DNA of 64,000 bases. Source: Streptomyces sp. HUAS ZL42. Its GTDB lineage: Bacteria > Actinomycetota > Actinomycetes > Streptomycetales > Streptomycetaceae. The notes below the pieces were generated by a model. It was given only the letters and a program-made list of their open reading frames with translations, had not been told where the DNA came from and did not search any database. The first letter of the stretch is position 1; every line of letters starts with the position of its first letter. The DNA lies in contig NZ_CP160403.1 of the NCBI RefSeq assembly GCF_040782645.1, positions 7,289,001 to 7,353,000 of the forward strand. The letters are read 5' to 3'. Both the position numbers and the translations under genes were made by a program. Shown piece after piece: positions 35,408 to 42,965 of the stretch.

Positions 35408-36468
35408 GCGCGCATCGAAGCACCGTGCACCGACAGCCCGCCGATGATTTCCCCGGCCTCCCGCATCACCCGCTCCACCAGATCCGCACACGACGGCAGG
35501 TCCTCGATCACCCCCGCGACCTGCCCGGACGCCATCACCCCGAGGTCCGTACGGCCGTCCACCATCGCGGACTTCAGCAGCATCGGCGTGTTCGCGGCGA
35601 GCAGCACCTGGCTCCAGGACAGCTCCTTGCCGTGCTTCATCGTGAGGCCGTCGCGGATCATGCCCTGCCAGGTGAGGCCGGACAGCTTCCGCAACCCCGC
35701 CGCATGGCGCACGGCACGCAGCAGGATCCGCGTACGGCTGGAGCTCTCCAGCGACTCCACCAGGTCCGTACGCAGCATCCGGTGCGGCAGACCGTCGACC
35801 GCCCGGGTCACCGTCACGTCCTTCACCGTCGCGGCCAGGTACGCCGCCTTCACCGCGTCCGGCACCGTCGAGTCCGACGTCAGCAGGAACCGCGTGCCCA
35901 TCGCGACGCCCGACGCCCCGTACGCCAGCGCCGCGACCAGGCCGCGCCCGTCGAAGAAGCCGCCCGCCGCCACCACCGGGATGTCCACCGCGTCCACCAC
36001 CTGCGGCAGCAGCACCGTCGTGGCGACCTCGCCGGTGTGGCCGCCGCCCTCCCCGCCCTGCACGACCACCGCGTCCGCACCCCAGGCCGCGACCTTCTCG
36101 GCATGACGCCGCGCCCCGACGGAAGGGATGACGACCACACCGGCCTGCTTGAGCTCCGCGATCAGTTCAGCAGAGGGGGCGAGGGCGAAGGAGGCGACCC
36201 GGACCCCCTCGTCGACGATGATCCGCACCCGGTCGCCGGCGTCCATGGCGTCCGCCCGGAGATTGACCCCGAACGGCGCCGCCGTACGGGACTTGACCTC
36301 GCGTATCGCCTCGCGCAGCCGGTCGGGCGTCATGGTCGCCGAGGCCAGGATGCCCAGCGCGCCCGCGTTCGCCGCCGCCGAGACCAGGCGGGGGCCCGCC
36401 ACCCATCCCATCCCGGTCTGCACGATCGGGTGACGGACCCCGACGAGCCGGGTGAGCGCGGTCTCCAT
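35404..36468 (-). CDS. ipdC: IpdC, NPD-like flavin reductase of steroid C/D-ring breakdown
   Basis: This 354-residue protein is of the nitronate monooxygenase/NPD family. It has HPIVQTGMGWVAGPRLVSAAANAG, FGVNLRAD, ADAVVVQGGEGGGHTG (the FMN phosphate region) and AAGGFFDGRGLVAALAYGASGVAMGTRFL. The sequence pattern matches mycobacterial IpdC (Rv3553-like), which acts on the ring C/D intermediate before EchA20. The ATG overlaps the ipdB stop. It is the last intact gene of the echA20-ipdA-ipdB-ipdC operon. Confidence 0.87.
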   Translation of the reverse strand: METALTRLVGVRHPIVQTGMGWVAGPRLVSAAANAGALGILASATMTPDRLREAIREVKSRTAAPFGVNLRADAMDAGDRVRIIVDEGVRVASFALAPSAELIAELKQAGVVVIPSVGARRHAEKVAAWGADAVVVQGGEGGGHTGEVATTVLLPQVVDAVDIPVVAAGGFFDGRGLVAALAYGASGVAMGTRFLLTSDSTVPDAVKAAYLAATVKDVTVTRAVDGLPHRMLRTDLVESLESSSRTRILLRAVRHAAGLRKLSGLTWQGMIRDGLTMKHGKELSWSQVLLAANTPMLLKSAMVDGRTDLGVMASGQVAGVIEDLPSCADLVERVMREAGEIIGGLSVHGASMRA

Positions 36469-37202
36469 CAGCCGGCGACCTCCTTGGCCCGGACGTTCTC
36501 CGGATCGAGGACCTCGCGGATCAGCCGCAGCTCGGCGTCGGTGGGCTCGCGTGTGTACGGCACGTCGGCCGGGACCGCCAGGCCGAAGCCGGTCGCCTCC
36601 CTGACCTGATCCACGGTGACCCCCGGGTGCAGCGAGGCCAGCCGCATCGAGTGGTCGGGGGTGGCGAAGTCGAGGACGCCGAGGTCGGAGACGACCCGGG
36701 GGATGCCGTGGTAGCGGGCGGTCCCGGGGTGCTGCGCCGCGCGGTCGTACCCCACTCCGCACACCATGTCGACCTTCTCCACGAAGACCCGCCGGGAGTG
36801 CCGCGGGATCCAGTAACTCGTCCGGTTGTTGAGGGTGTTGACCGGTGCTCCCCGCACTCCGAGGAGCTGCCGCCGGGGTTTCGCCCAGTCGCCGATGCAG
36901 GAGATGTTCTGGTTGCCGTACCGGTCGATCTGGCTCGCGCCCATCATCACGTGCCGTCGGCCGCCGGTGACCAGGGACAGATGCTGCCGGTACGGCAGCC
37001 AGCCCTCGACCGTCCCGTCGGCGCCGACGAGCATCGCCTCGCCGTCGGTGAGCAGCAGCTCCGGCGAGAACGTCCGCCGGGCGAGGCGGGCGCCGAGGGA
37101 CGGGATCAGGCCCATGGGACTCGCCAGGATCTCGCCGTCGTCCCGCCATGCCTCGGCGCAGGCGATCACGCAGTACTCGGCGCGGGTGGGGTCCGTGGTC
37201 AT
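36468..37202 (-). CDS. ipdB: IpdB, beta subunit of COCHEA-CoA hydrolase
   Basis: This 244-residue protein has a class I CoA-transferase beta fold, with MGASQIDRYGNQNIS, NTLNNRTSYWIPRHSRRVFVEKVD and FATPDHSMRLASLHPGVTVDQVREATGF. In mycobacteria IpdA and IpdB form a hydrolase that opens the last steroid ring by a retro-Claisen step rather than transferring CoA. ATGA overlaps join it to both ipdA and ipdC. Confidence 0.88.
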   Translation of the reverse strand: MTTDPTRAEYCVIACAEAWRDDGEILASPMGLIPSLGARLARRTFSPELLLTDGEAMLVGADGTVEGWLPYRQHLSLVTGGRRHVMMGASQIDRYGNQNISCIGDWAKPRRQLLGVRGAPVNTLNNRTSYWIPRHSRRVFVEKVDMVCGVGYDRAAQHPGTARYHGIPRVVSDLGVLDFATPDHSMRLASLHPGVTVDQVREATGFGLAVPADVPYTREPTDAELRLIREVLDPENVRAKEVAG

Positions 37203-38050
37203 CCGTGGGCCTCCTTGTGCCAGGACTGCACGGCCGAGTGGTACGCCTGCTCGTCCCCGGCGAGGAACCGTTCGGCGAACTCCGGCCAGGGCGTGGCTGC
37301 GTACCGCCGCTGGAAGGCCTCGTCCCGGCCGTAGTCGGGGGCGCAGGACGTGAAGTGCGCGCCGCTCGGGGCCTCGACCACGCCCGTCACCGTGTGCCGT
37401 TTGACGAGGAGTGTCTGGGGTGCGGCCTCCTTGGTCAGCTCGGCCGTGTCCACGATCCGCTCGCACGAGAGGTAGGCCGTGTCCGCCGCCTCGCAGAACA
37501 GGTCGTCGAAGTAGGGGTCCGGGCCCAGGTACTGTCCGTTGCCCCGCCGGTCGGCACGGCTGACGTGCACCAGGGCCGCGTCCAGGCGCAGGGCCGGCAT
37601 GGCCACGAACGTCTCCCCGTCCTCGTACGGCGAAGTGACCGTCCTGAGGCCGGGGTTGACCCGCAGCACGTCCGAGCCGATCCCGGCCCGCACCGGCAGG
37701 AACGGCAGCCGGTTCGCCGCCGCGTGCAGCCCCCACATGAACATCGCCTCGTCGACCTCCGTCAGCTCGAACGCCCCACGCTCGCGTGCCGCGCGGTAGT
37801 GCGGTTCGAGCGGGACCGAGTCGAGGGTGACGAAGGCGGTGACCAGTCTGCGGATCCGGCCGGCCGCGGCGAGCATGCCCACGTCCGGGCCGCCGTAGGA
37901 GACGACCGTCAGGTCGGTGACCCGGGAGCGCAGCAGCGCCCGTACCAGGGCCATCGGTTTGCGGCGCGAGCCCCAGCCGCCGATGCCGACGGTCATGCCG
38001 CTCTCCAGGCGGGCGACGGCCTCGTCGGCGGTCATCGTCTTGTCGCTCAC
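37199..38050 (-). CDS. ipdA: IpdA, alpha subunit of COCHEA-CoA hydrolase
   Basis: This 283-residue protein opens with a GTG and MSDKTMTADEAVARLESGMT. GIGGWGSRRKPMALVRALLRS, VVSYGGPDVGMLAA, PFLPVRAGIGSDV and GAHFTSCAPDYGRDEAFQRRY closely follow the IpdA pattern as remembered from Rv3551. It pairs with IpdB to hydrolyse COCHEA-CoA. Its start is adjacent to the EchA20 stop and its stop overlaps ipdB. The assignment is one of the firmest in the cluster. Confidence 0.9.
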   Translation of the reverse strand: MSDKTMTADEAVARLESGMTVGIGGWGSRRKPMALVRALLRSRVTDLTVVSYGGPDVGMLAAAGRIRRLVTAFVTLDSVPLEPHYRAARERGAFELTEVDEAMFMWGLHAAANRLPFLPVRAGIGSDVLRVNPGLRTVTSPYEDGETFVAMPALRLDAALVHVSRADRRGNGQYLGPDPYFDDLFCEAADTAYLSCERIVDTAELTKEAAPQTLLVKRHTVTGVVEAPSGAHFTSCAPDYGRDEAFQRRYAATPWPEFAERFLAGDEQAYHSAVQSWHKEAHG

Positions 38051-38809
38051 TCAGGCACCGTCCCTTCCGAAGGTGTCACGCACCCGGTCGGCCACCCCGC
38101 CGAGGTTGGCCTCGAAGGTGAAGCCCTGTTCGAAGCGGTAGCTGCGGCGCACGTCGACGGGGTCGATGCCGTTGAGCGCGGCCTTGGCCAGGCGCAGCAG
38201 TTCCCCGTCCTTGGCGGCTATCTCGCGGGCCAGCTCCAGCGCGGCCGCGCGCAGTTGCCCGCGCGGCACGACCCGCCACACCGAGCCGTGCGCGTGCAGT
38301 TCGGCCGCCGTGACCGTGCGGGCGGTGTAGTACAGCGTGCGCAACAGGTGCTGCGGGACCAGACGGGCCAGATGGGTGGCCGCGCCGAGGGCGCCGCGGT
38401 CCAGCTCGGGCAGGCCGAAGACGGCGTCGTCGCTCGCCACGATCGCGTCCGCGTTGCCCACGAGGCCGATGCCGCCGCCCAGGCAGAAGCCGTGCACCGC
38501 CGCCACGACCGGCACCTCGCACTCGTACACCGCCGCGAAGGCCCGCGCGCAGCCGGAGTTCGCACCGATCAGGGCCCGGTGGCCCTGCGCCTGTATCTCC
38601 TTGATGTCCACACCCGCGTTGAAGCCGCGCCCCTCGGCGGCCAGCACGACACACCGGACCTCCGGGTCACGGCCCGCCGCGCGCACGGAGTCGGCCAGGG
38701 CGGACCAGCCGTGCACCGGCAGCGCGTTCACCGGGGGGAAGTCGACCGTGACGACGGCGATTCCATTTTTTTCGGGCCCCTTTTCCGGGGACGAGGTGGA
38801 GACACCCAT
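38051..38809 (-). CDS. echA20: Enoyl-CoA hydratase family ring-cleaving hydrolase, EchA20-like
   Basis: This 252-residue crotonase has FNAGVDIKEIQ with an oxyanion-hole residue, AAVHGFCLGGGIGLVGNADAIVAS, and GLPELDRGALGAATHLARLVP. EchA20 hydrolyses ring D of the HIEC-CoA intermediate. The ATG at 38809 is preferred. The longer frame start at 38839 lies within the operator-like palindrome and would add ten unrelated residues. It is the first gene of the ipd operon. Confidence 0.85.
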   Translation of the reverse strand: MGVSTSSPEKGPEKNGIAVVTVDFPPVNALPVHGWSALADSVRAAGRDPEVRCVVLAAEGRGFNAGVDIKEIQAQGHRALIGANSGCARAFAAVYECEVPVVAAVHGFCLGGGIGLVGNADAIVASDDAVFGLPELDRGALGAATHLARLVPQHLLRTLYYTARTVTAAELHAHGSVWRVVPRGQLRAAALELAREIAAKDGELLRLAKAALNGIDPVDVRRSYRFEQGFTFEANLGGVADRVRDTFGRDGA

Positions 38810-38830
38810 GGGCGCATCAGCTACCTTTCC

Positions 38831-38844
38831 ACCAAACATTTGTT
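38831..38844. promoter_or_regulatory. KstR2-like operator 2
   Basis: ACCAAACATTTGTT is the near-exact reverse complement of the site at 32448-32461 (13/14) and fits AnCAAGnnCTTGnT at 8 of 10 positions. It lies between the divergent echA20 and SDR genes. The flanks (CCTAAC...GGTRG) are also shared between the two sites. Confidence 0.75.
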
Positions 38845-38863
38845 AGGTGAAGGGTAGCGGCGA

Positions 38864-39604
38864 ATGGAGCTCAACGGGAAGGTCGCGGTCGTCACGGGCG
38901 GCACCCGGGGCGTCGGAGCCGGCATCGCGAAGGCCTTCGTCGAGGCCGGCGCCGACGTCGTCATCTGCGCCCGCAGGCCGCCCGAAGCACCCGTCAAGGG
39001 AACGGAGTTCGTGCCCCTCGACCTGCGCGACCCGGACGCCGTGCGCGCCTTCTTCGCCGCACTGCCCCGCCTCGACGTCCTGGTCAACAACGCGGGCGGC
39101 GCACCCTACCGGCGGCTCGACCGGGCCGGGCCCGACTGGCACGCACGGGTCATCGAGCTCAACCTCACCACCGCGCTGACCGCCTCGCTCGCCGCGCACG
39201 AGCATCTCCGGCGCGCCAAGGGGTCGATCGTCATGATCGGCAGCGTGAGCGGCAGCCGCCCCTCACCCGGCACCGCCGCCTACGGCGCGGCCAAGGCCGG
39301 CCTGGAGAGCCTCGCCCGCTCCATGGCCGTGGAGTGGGCGCCCGACGTCCGCGTCAACACCCTCGTCGTCGGCATGGTGCGCACCGAACTGTCCCACCTC
39401 CACTACGGCGGCGAGGACGGCATCGCGGCCGTCTCCAGGACCGTTCCGCTCGGGCGCCTGGCACAGCCGTCCGACGTCGGAGCGGCCGCCGTGTTCCTCG
39501 CGTCGGACGCGGCGGCGTACATCAGCGGCGCGAGCCTCGCCGTGCACGGCGGCGGGGAGCCGCCCGCGTTCCTGGACGCCGCAACCGCCAACAAGGAGCA
39601 GTGA
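38864..39604 (+). CDS. Short-chain dehydrogenase, Rv3549c-like
   Basis: This 246-residue classical SDR has VVTGGTRGVGAGIAKAF as its NAD site, NNAGGAPYRRL, MIGSVSGSRPSPGTAAYGAAKAG with the Ser-Tyr-Lys triad, and LASDAAAYISGASLAVHGGG near the end. It starts 20 bases after operator 2. It is followed by another SDR after a 1-base gap. Its place matches Rv3549c of the KstR2 regulon, a beta-oxidation-type hydroxyacyl-CoA dehydrogenase role being likely. Confidence 0.83.
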   Translation: MELNGKVAVVTGGTRGVGAGIAKAFVEAGADVVICARRPPEAPVKGTEFVPLDLRDPDAVRAFFAALPRLDVLVNNAGGAPYRRLDRAGPDWHARVIELNLTTALTASLAAHEHLRRAKGSIVMIGSVSGSRPSPGTAAYGAAKAGLESLARSMAVEWAPDVRVNTLVVGMVRTELSHLHYGGEDGIAAVSRTVPLGRLAQPSDVGAAAVFLASDAAAYISGASLAVHGGGEPPAFLDAATANKEQ

Positions 39605-39605
39605 G

Positions 39606-40511
39606 ATGACCGCAATCTGCGACGGCCGGGTCGTCGTCGTCACCGGCGCGGGCCGCGGCCTCGGCCGCGCCCACGCGCTCGCCTTCGCCGCCGAGGGCGC
39701 GAAGATCGTGGTCAACGACCTCGGCGTCGGCCTCGACGGCACACCGGGACCCGGCAGCCCGGCCGACGCCGTCGCCGATGAGATCCGCGCGGCGGGGGGC
39801 GAGGCCGTCGCGCACGGCGGCGACATCGCCACGACCGAGGGTGCCGCATCGCTCGTACGCGCCGCGGTGGAGACGTACGGCCGCCTCGACACCCTCGTCA
39901 ACAACGCCGGGTTCCTGCGCGACCGGATGCTGGTCAACCTCGACGAGGACGACTGGGACGCCGTGCTGCGAGTCCATCTGAAGGGCCACTTCCTGCCCCT
40001 GAAACACGCCGCCGCGTACTGGCGGGCCCAGGCCAAGGCGGGGCGGATGCCCGAGGCCCGGGTCGTCAACACCAGCAGCGGGGCGGGGCTGCTGGGCTCG
40101 GTCGGGCAGGGCAACTACAGCGCCGCGAAGGCCGGGATCGTCGGACTGACCCTCGTCGCCTCGGCCGAGCTGGCCCGCTACGGCGTCCAGGTCAACGCGA
40201 TCGCACCGGCGGCACGCACCCGGATGACGGAGCGGACGTTCGCCGAGACCATGACCGCGCCTGCCACCGGCTTCGACACGTTGGCCCCGGAGAACGTCTC
40301 CCCGCTGGTCGTCTGGCTCGGTTCGGCGGCCAGCGCGGGGGTGACGGGGCGGGTCTTCGAGGCGGAGGGGGGCAGGATCACGGTCATGGAGGGCTGGCGA
40401 CCCGGCCCGAGCGCGGAGAAGGGGGAGCGGTGGGAGGCGGGGGAGGTGGGGGAGGCGATACGGAAGCTGCTGGAGGGGGCGCAGGCGCCTGGGGCGGTGT
40501 ACGGGGCGTAG
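39606..40511 (+). CDS. Short-chain dehydrogenase, Rv3548c-like
   Basis: This 301-residue SDR has VVTGAGRGLGRAHALAFAAEGAKIVVNDLG, which is typical of the multifunctional-enzyme-2-like SDR subgroup acting on acyl-CoA substrates. It also has NNAGFLRDRML, NTSSGAGLLGSVGQGNYSAAKAG with the catalytic Tyr-Lys, and QVNAIAPAARTRM. Length and subgroup match Rv3548c. It is coupled to the SDR upstream. The last 40 residues are Glu/Gly-rich. Confidence 0.85.
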   Translation: MTAICDGRVVVVTGAGRGLGRAHALAFAAEGAKIVVNDLGVGLDGTPGPGSPADAVADEIRAAGGEAVAHGGDIATTEGAASLVRAAVETYGRLDTLVNNAGFLRDRMLVNLDEDDWDAVLRVHLKGHFLPLKHAAAYWRAQAKAGRMPEARVVNTSSGAGLLGSVGQGNYSAAKAGIVGLTLVASAELARYGVQVNAIAPAARTRMTERTFAETMTAPATGFDTLAPENVSPLVVWLGSAASAGVTGRVFEAEGGRITVMEGWRPGPSAEKGERWEAGEVGEAIRKLLEGAQAPGAVYGA

Positions 40512-40540
40512 GGAGGACCGCTTCTCAGCCGACCGCCCGG

Positions 40541-40595
40541 GTGGTGGGTGGGCACAGGCCGGGGGTCTGGGGGCGGAGCCCCGGGCGGCGGCAAC
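40541..40595 (+). repeat. Dispersed GC-rich repeat, copy 1
   Basis: GTGGTGGGTGGGC, GGCCGGGGGTC and GGGGGCGGAGCCCC occur in this order and end GCGGCGGCAAC. The reverse complement of 45466-45537 has the same blocks in the same order, so this is a dispersed repeat in opposite orientation. It lies between convergent genes and contains a small hairpin. Confidence 0.75.
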
Positions 40596-40618
40596 ATCGA
40601 CCCCGGTGACCAGACGAC

Positions 40619-41512
40619 CTACGTGTCGCACTCCAGCACCGTCCTGCACAGCGCACACCTCGCCCTCATCCGCCCCCGCACCGGCACCCTGATCCGCTGA
40701 TGACAGGTCGGGCAGGGGAACGAAACCCGCAGCGGACCCCGGCCGTCGGGTGTGAAGGCGTACGGCATGCCCGGCGCCGTCGCCGGCGCTTGGTCCTGGG
40801 CGTGGCGGCGGTCGCGGGCGTAGCGGCGGCGGCCCGCCCAGCCCGCCGCCGTCAGCGGCGGCTGCTGCTCGTCATGCCGGGCCAGCTCCCTGCCCTTCAC
40901 ATACGCCGTGTACGCCTGCGGGCTGGTGAACCACGTCGACGGATCCTCGCCGAACACCAGCGACCGCTTCGCCAGCACATACCCGAACTCCTCCGGCGTC
41001 AGATAGCCCAGCTTCTGCGACGACGCCCCGTCCTCCCGGTACGCATCCAGCAGCAGCCAGCCCGCGCCCAGGTACGTCGTCGCCGTGTCCGTGAGGATCT
41101 CGTTGTCACGGGTGCTCTGGAAGGACAGGTCCATGCGGTGCAGATACACATGCATGATCTCGTGCGCCAGGGCCGCGCCGATGTCCCGCCGATGGGTGCG
41201 GAACCGGTCGTTCAGCTCCACGAAGTACTCCGGACCCGCCGCGAGTTCGATGTTCGCCGCATGCCGCATCTCGCGGAAACTCACGATCAGCCGCGCGTCG
41301 GGCAGCCGGTAGTGCCGCACCAGCTCCCGGGCCACCCGCTGCGCCCCCAGATACAGATCGTCCGTGTCGCAGAACGCGACATCGGCGGGTGCCACACTGG
41401 TGTCGAACGTCCGGACCGTGTCGTACGACAGCCGTCTGTACAGCGCCGTGATGGAAGCCCGCACCGTCTCCAGGTGTGGGTAGCCGTGCTCGACCGGTCC
41501 GTCGTTTGCCAC
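40619..41512 (-). CDS. Putative zinc metalloprotease with C-terminal zinc ribbon
   Basis: This 297-residue protein starts at a GTG (VANDGPVEHGYPHLE). The motif AHEIMHVYLH (HEIMH at 117-121) is a gluzincin/SprT-like HExxH site. A helix with DNEILTDTATTYLGAG supplies a plausible third ligand. The C-terminal 30 residues have two CxxC pairs (CPTCHQ and CALC) forming a zinc ribbon. No signal peptide or membrane helix is seen. Substrate and family are not firmly recognised. Confidence 0.72.
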   Translation of the reverse strand: MANDGPVEHGYPHLETVRASITALYRRLSYDTVRTFDTSVAPADVAFCDTDDLYLGAQRVARELVRHYRLPDARLIVSFREMRHAANIELAAGPEYFVELNDRFRTHRRDIGAALAHEIMHVYLHRMDLSFQSTRDNEILTDTATTYLGAGWLLLDAYREDGASSQKLGYLTPEEFGYVLAKRSLVFGEDPSTWFTSPQAYTAYVKGRELARHDEQQPPLTAAGWAGRRRYARDRRHAQDQAPATAPGMPYAFTPDGRGPLRVSFPCPTCHQRIRVPVRGRMRARCALCRTVLECDT

Positions 41513-41616
41513 GCCTGAACCCCCAAGACGCCCTGAACCCGATTCCACTCTACGAGGAAACCCGCAGATATTGGCGGGTCGGACTCCCGCAGGCGGACGC
41601 ACTAGGGTGAACGCCC

Positions 41617-41967
41617 ATGACCACCCGCAACACCGGTACCGGTGACGTCGACCCCGCCGTCCGCGAGGAACTCGCCCGGCTGCGCGACAGCATCGACAAC
41701 ATCGACGCCGCCGTCGTCCACATGCTCGCCGAACGCTTCAAGGCCACCCAGCAGGTCGGCCACCTCAAGGCCGCCCACCAGCTGCCGCCCGCCGACCCCG
41801 ACCGCGAGGCCCGCCAGATCGCCCGGCTGCGCGCACTCGCCGAGAGCGCCAAGCTCGACCCCGCGTTCGCTGAGAAATTCCTGAATTTCATCATCGCCGA
41901 AGTGATCAGGCACCACGAGCGCATCGCCGACGACGCGATCAACGGCACCGCACGCCCCACGAACTGA
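41617..41967 (+). CDS. Chorismate mutase (AroQ type)
   Basis: This 116-residue all-helical protein has LRDSIDNIDAAVVHMLAERFKATQQVGHLKA, with the conserved arginine and lysine of the AroQ active site, then DREARQIARLRALAE and FLNFIIAEVIRHHE. It converts chorismate to prephenate for Phe/Tyr synthesis. There is no fused dehydratase or dehydrogenase domain. It lies alone, divergent from the metalloprotease gene. Confidence 0.9.
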   Translation: MTTRNTGTGDVDPAVREELARLRDSIDNIDAAVVHMLAERFKATQQVGHLKAAHQLPPADPDREARQIARLRALAESAKLDPAFAEKFLNFIIAEVIRHHERIADDAINGTARPTN

Positions 41968-42109
41968 CCTCCACGGATGTCCTCCGGGGGCGTGACACGG
42001 GGCCGCGGTGGGGGCATGCTGCCCTGTGCACTGCTTGTCAGCTGACGGGTACGGCGCGTCAGCACCCGGACGTAAGCTGGTTCCCCCACCGCGGGAGGGA
42101 CGTCGGGCC

Positions 42110-42613
42110 ATGCCGTCGGATGCCAAGATCCTCATCGTCGACGACCACCAGGACACGCTGTACGCGCTCGAAAGCGCTCTGGCCCCGCTCGGCTACCGGC
42201 TCGGCCGTGCCACCAGCGGCGACGAGGCGCTCAAGCAGGTGCTGCGCGGCCGCGTCGGCCTGCTTCTGCTCGACGTGCGCATGCCCGGCGTGAGCGGACT
42301 GGACGTCGTGCGCTACATGCGCCGCGTGGAACAGACCCAGCACATACCCGTCGTCCTGCTCACCGGCTTCGGCCCCGACCACGAACTGACCTCCGCCGCC
42401 TTCGGACTCGGCGTCGCCGACCTCGTGATGAAACCCGTCGATCCCTGGGCGCTGCGCACCAAGGTCCGCTACCTCTTCGACGCCCACCAGCGCCATACGG
42501 CGCTGGAACAAGAGGTGCGGGAACTGCGAGCCCTCGTCAAGGGCGACATCGGGGCACACACCCCGCGCCGCGTCCGCCCACACCCGGAAGCGCGGGTTCC
42601 GGGACCGCGCTAG
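42110..42613 (+). CDS. Stand-alone response regulator receiver protein
   Basis: This 167-residue protein has a single receiver domain (residues 5-125) with the acidic pair Asp11-Asp12, the phosphorylation site Asp55 in LLLLDVRMPG, and the switch lysine in VMKPVD. A short helical segment (ALEQEVRELRALV) and a basic tail follow, with no DNA-binding domain. It probably relays phosphate or acts by protein contact. The cognate kinase is not in the window. A GGGAGG site precedes the ATG at 42110. Confidence 0.85.
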   Translation: MPSDAKILIVDDHQDTLYALESALAPLGYRLGRATSGDEALKQVLRGRVGLLLLDVRMPGVSGLDVVRYMRRVEQTQHIPVVLLTGFGPDHELTSAAFGLGVADLVMKPVDPWALRTKVRYLFDAHQRHTALEQEVRELRALVKGDIGAHTPRRVRPHPEARVPGPR

Positions 42614-42965
42614 GTGTTCTGTCCGGCGGATCAAGTCGCAGAGAATCAACGGCATCTGATCAGCGCAGGTGAGGGGCCATGGAGGTGCCCCCGCGCGAGG
42701 TTGTTCGAGCGTGGGGGAGCGTCCAGCTGCAAGGCGGAGGAGGGGTGTCGACGCGACGGGGGTCCCCCCGGCTCGAGCGAAGTCGAGAGGGGGGAGTCGG
42801 CGGCCGACGACAACGCGGCAGACGTGCGTGCCAGTCCCCGCGGCCCCGGGATGATCCGAAAGGCGCGCCCCGGGGGCAAGCGTCGGCTCCGGCGCGAGAA
42901 GGGACATAACGCACGTACCGATCCGCCCCTGTGCGTGGTGGGTGCCATCAGGCAGCATGTCGTTC
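42614..42965. repeat. Repeat-bearing spacer before pepN
   Basis: This 352-base spacer contains no gene. Positions 42680-42800 hold a palindromic element with GGGGGTCCCCCCGGCTCGAG, CGAAGTCGAGAGGGGGGAG and an upstream GCGTGGGGGAG block. The central GTCCCCCC-GCTCGAGCGAAG unit matches the one embedded in the ADP-ribosylglycohydrolase gene at 13251-13356. Confidence 0.7.

Noticed and set aside
38810..38839. EchA20 start at the ATG at 38839
   Set aside because: The ATG lies inside the operator-like palindrome and adds residues unlike the family; the ATG at 38809 fits better.
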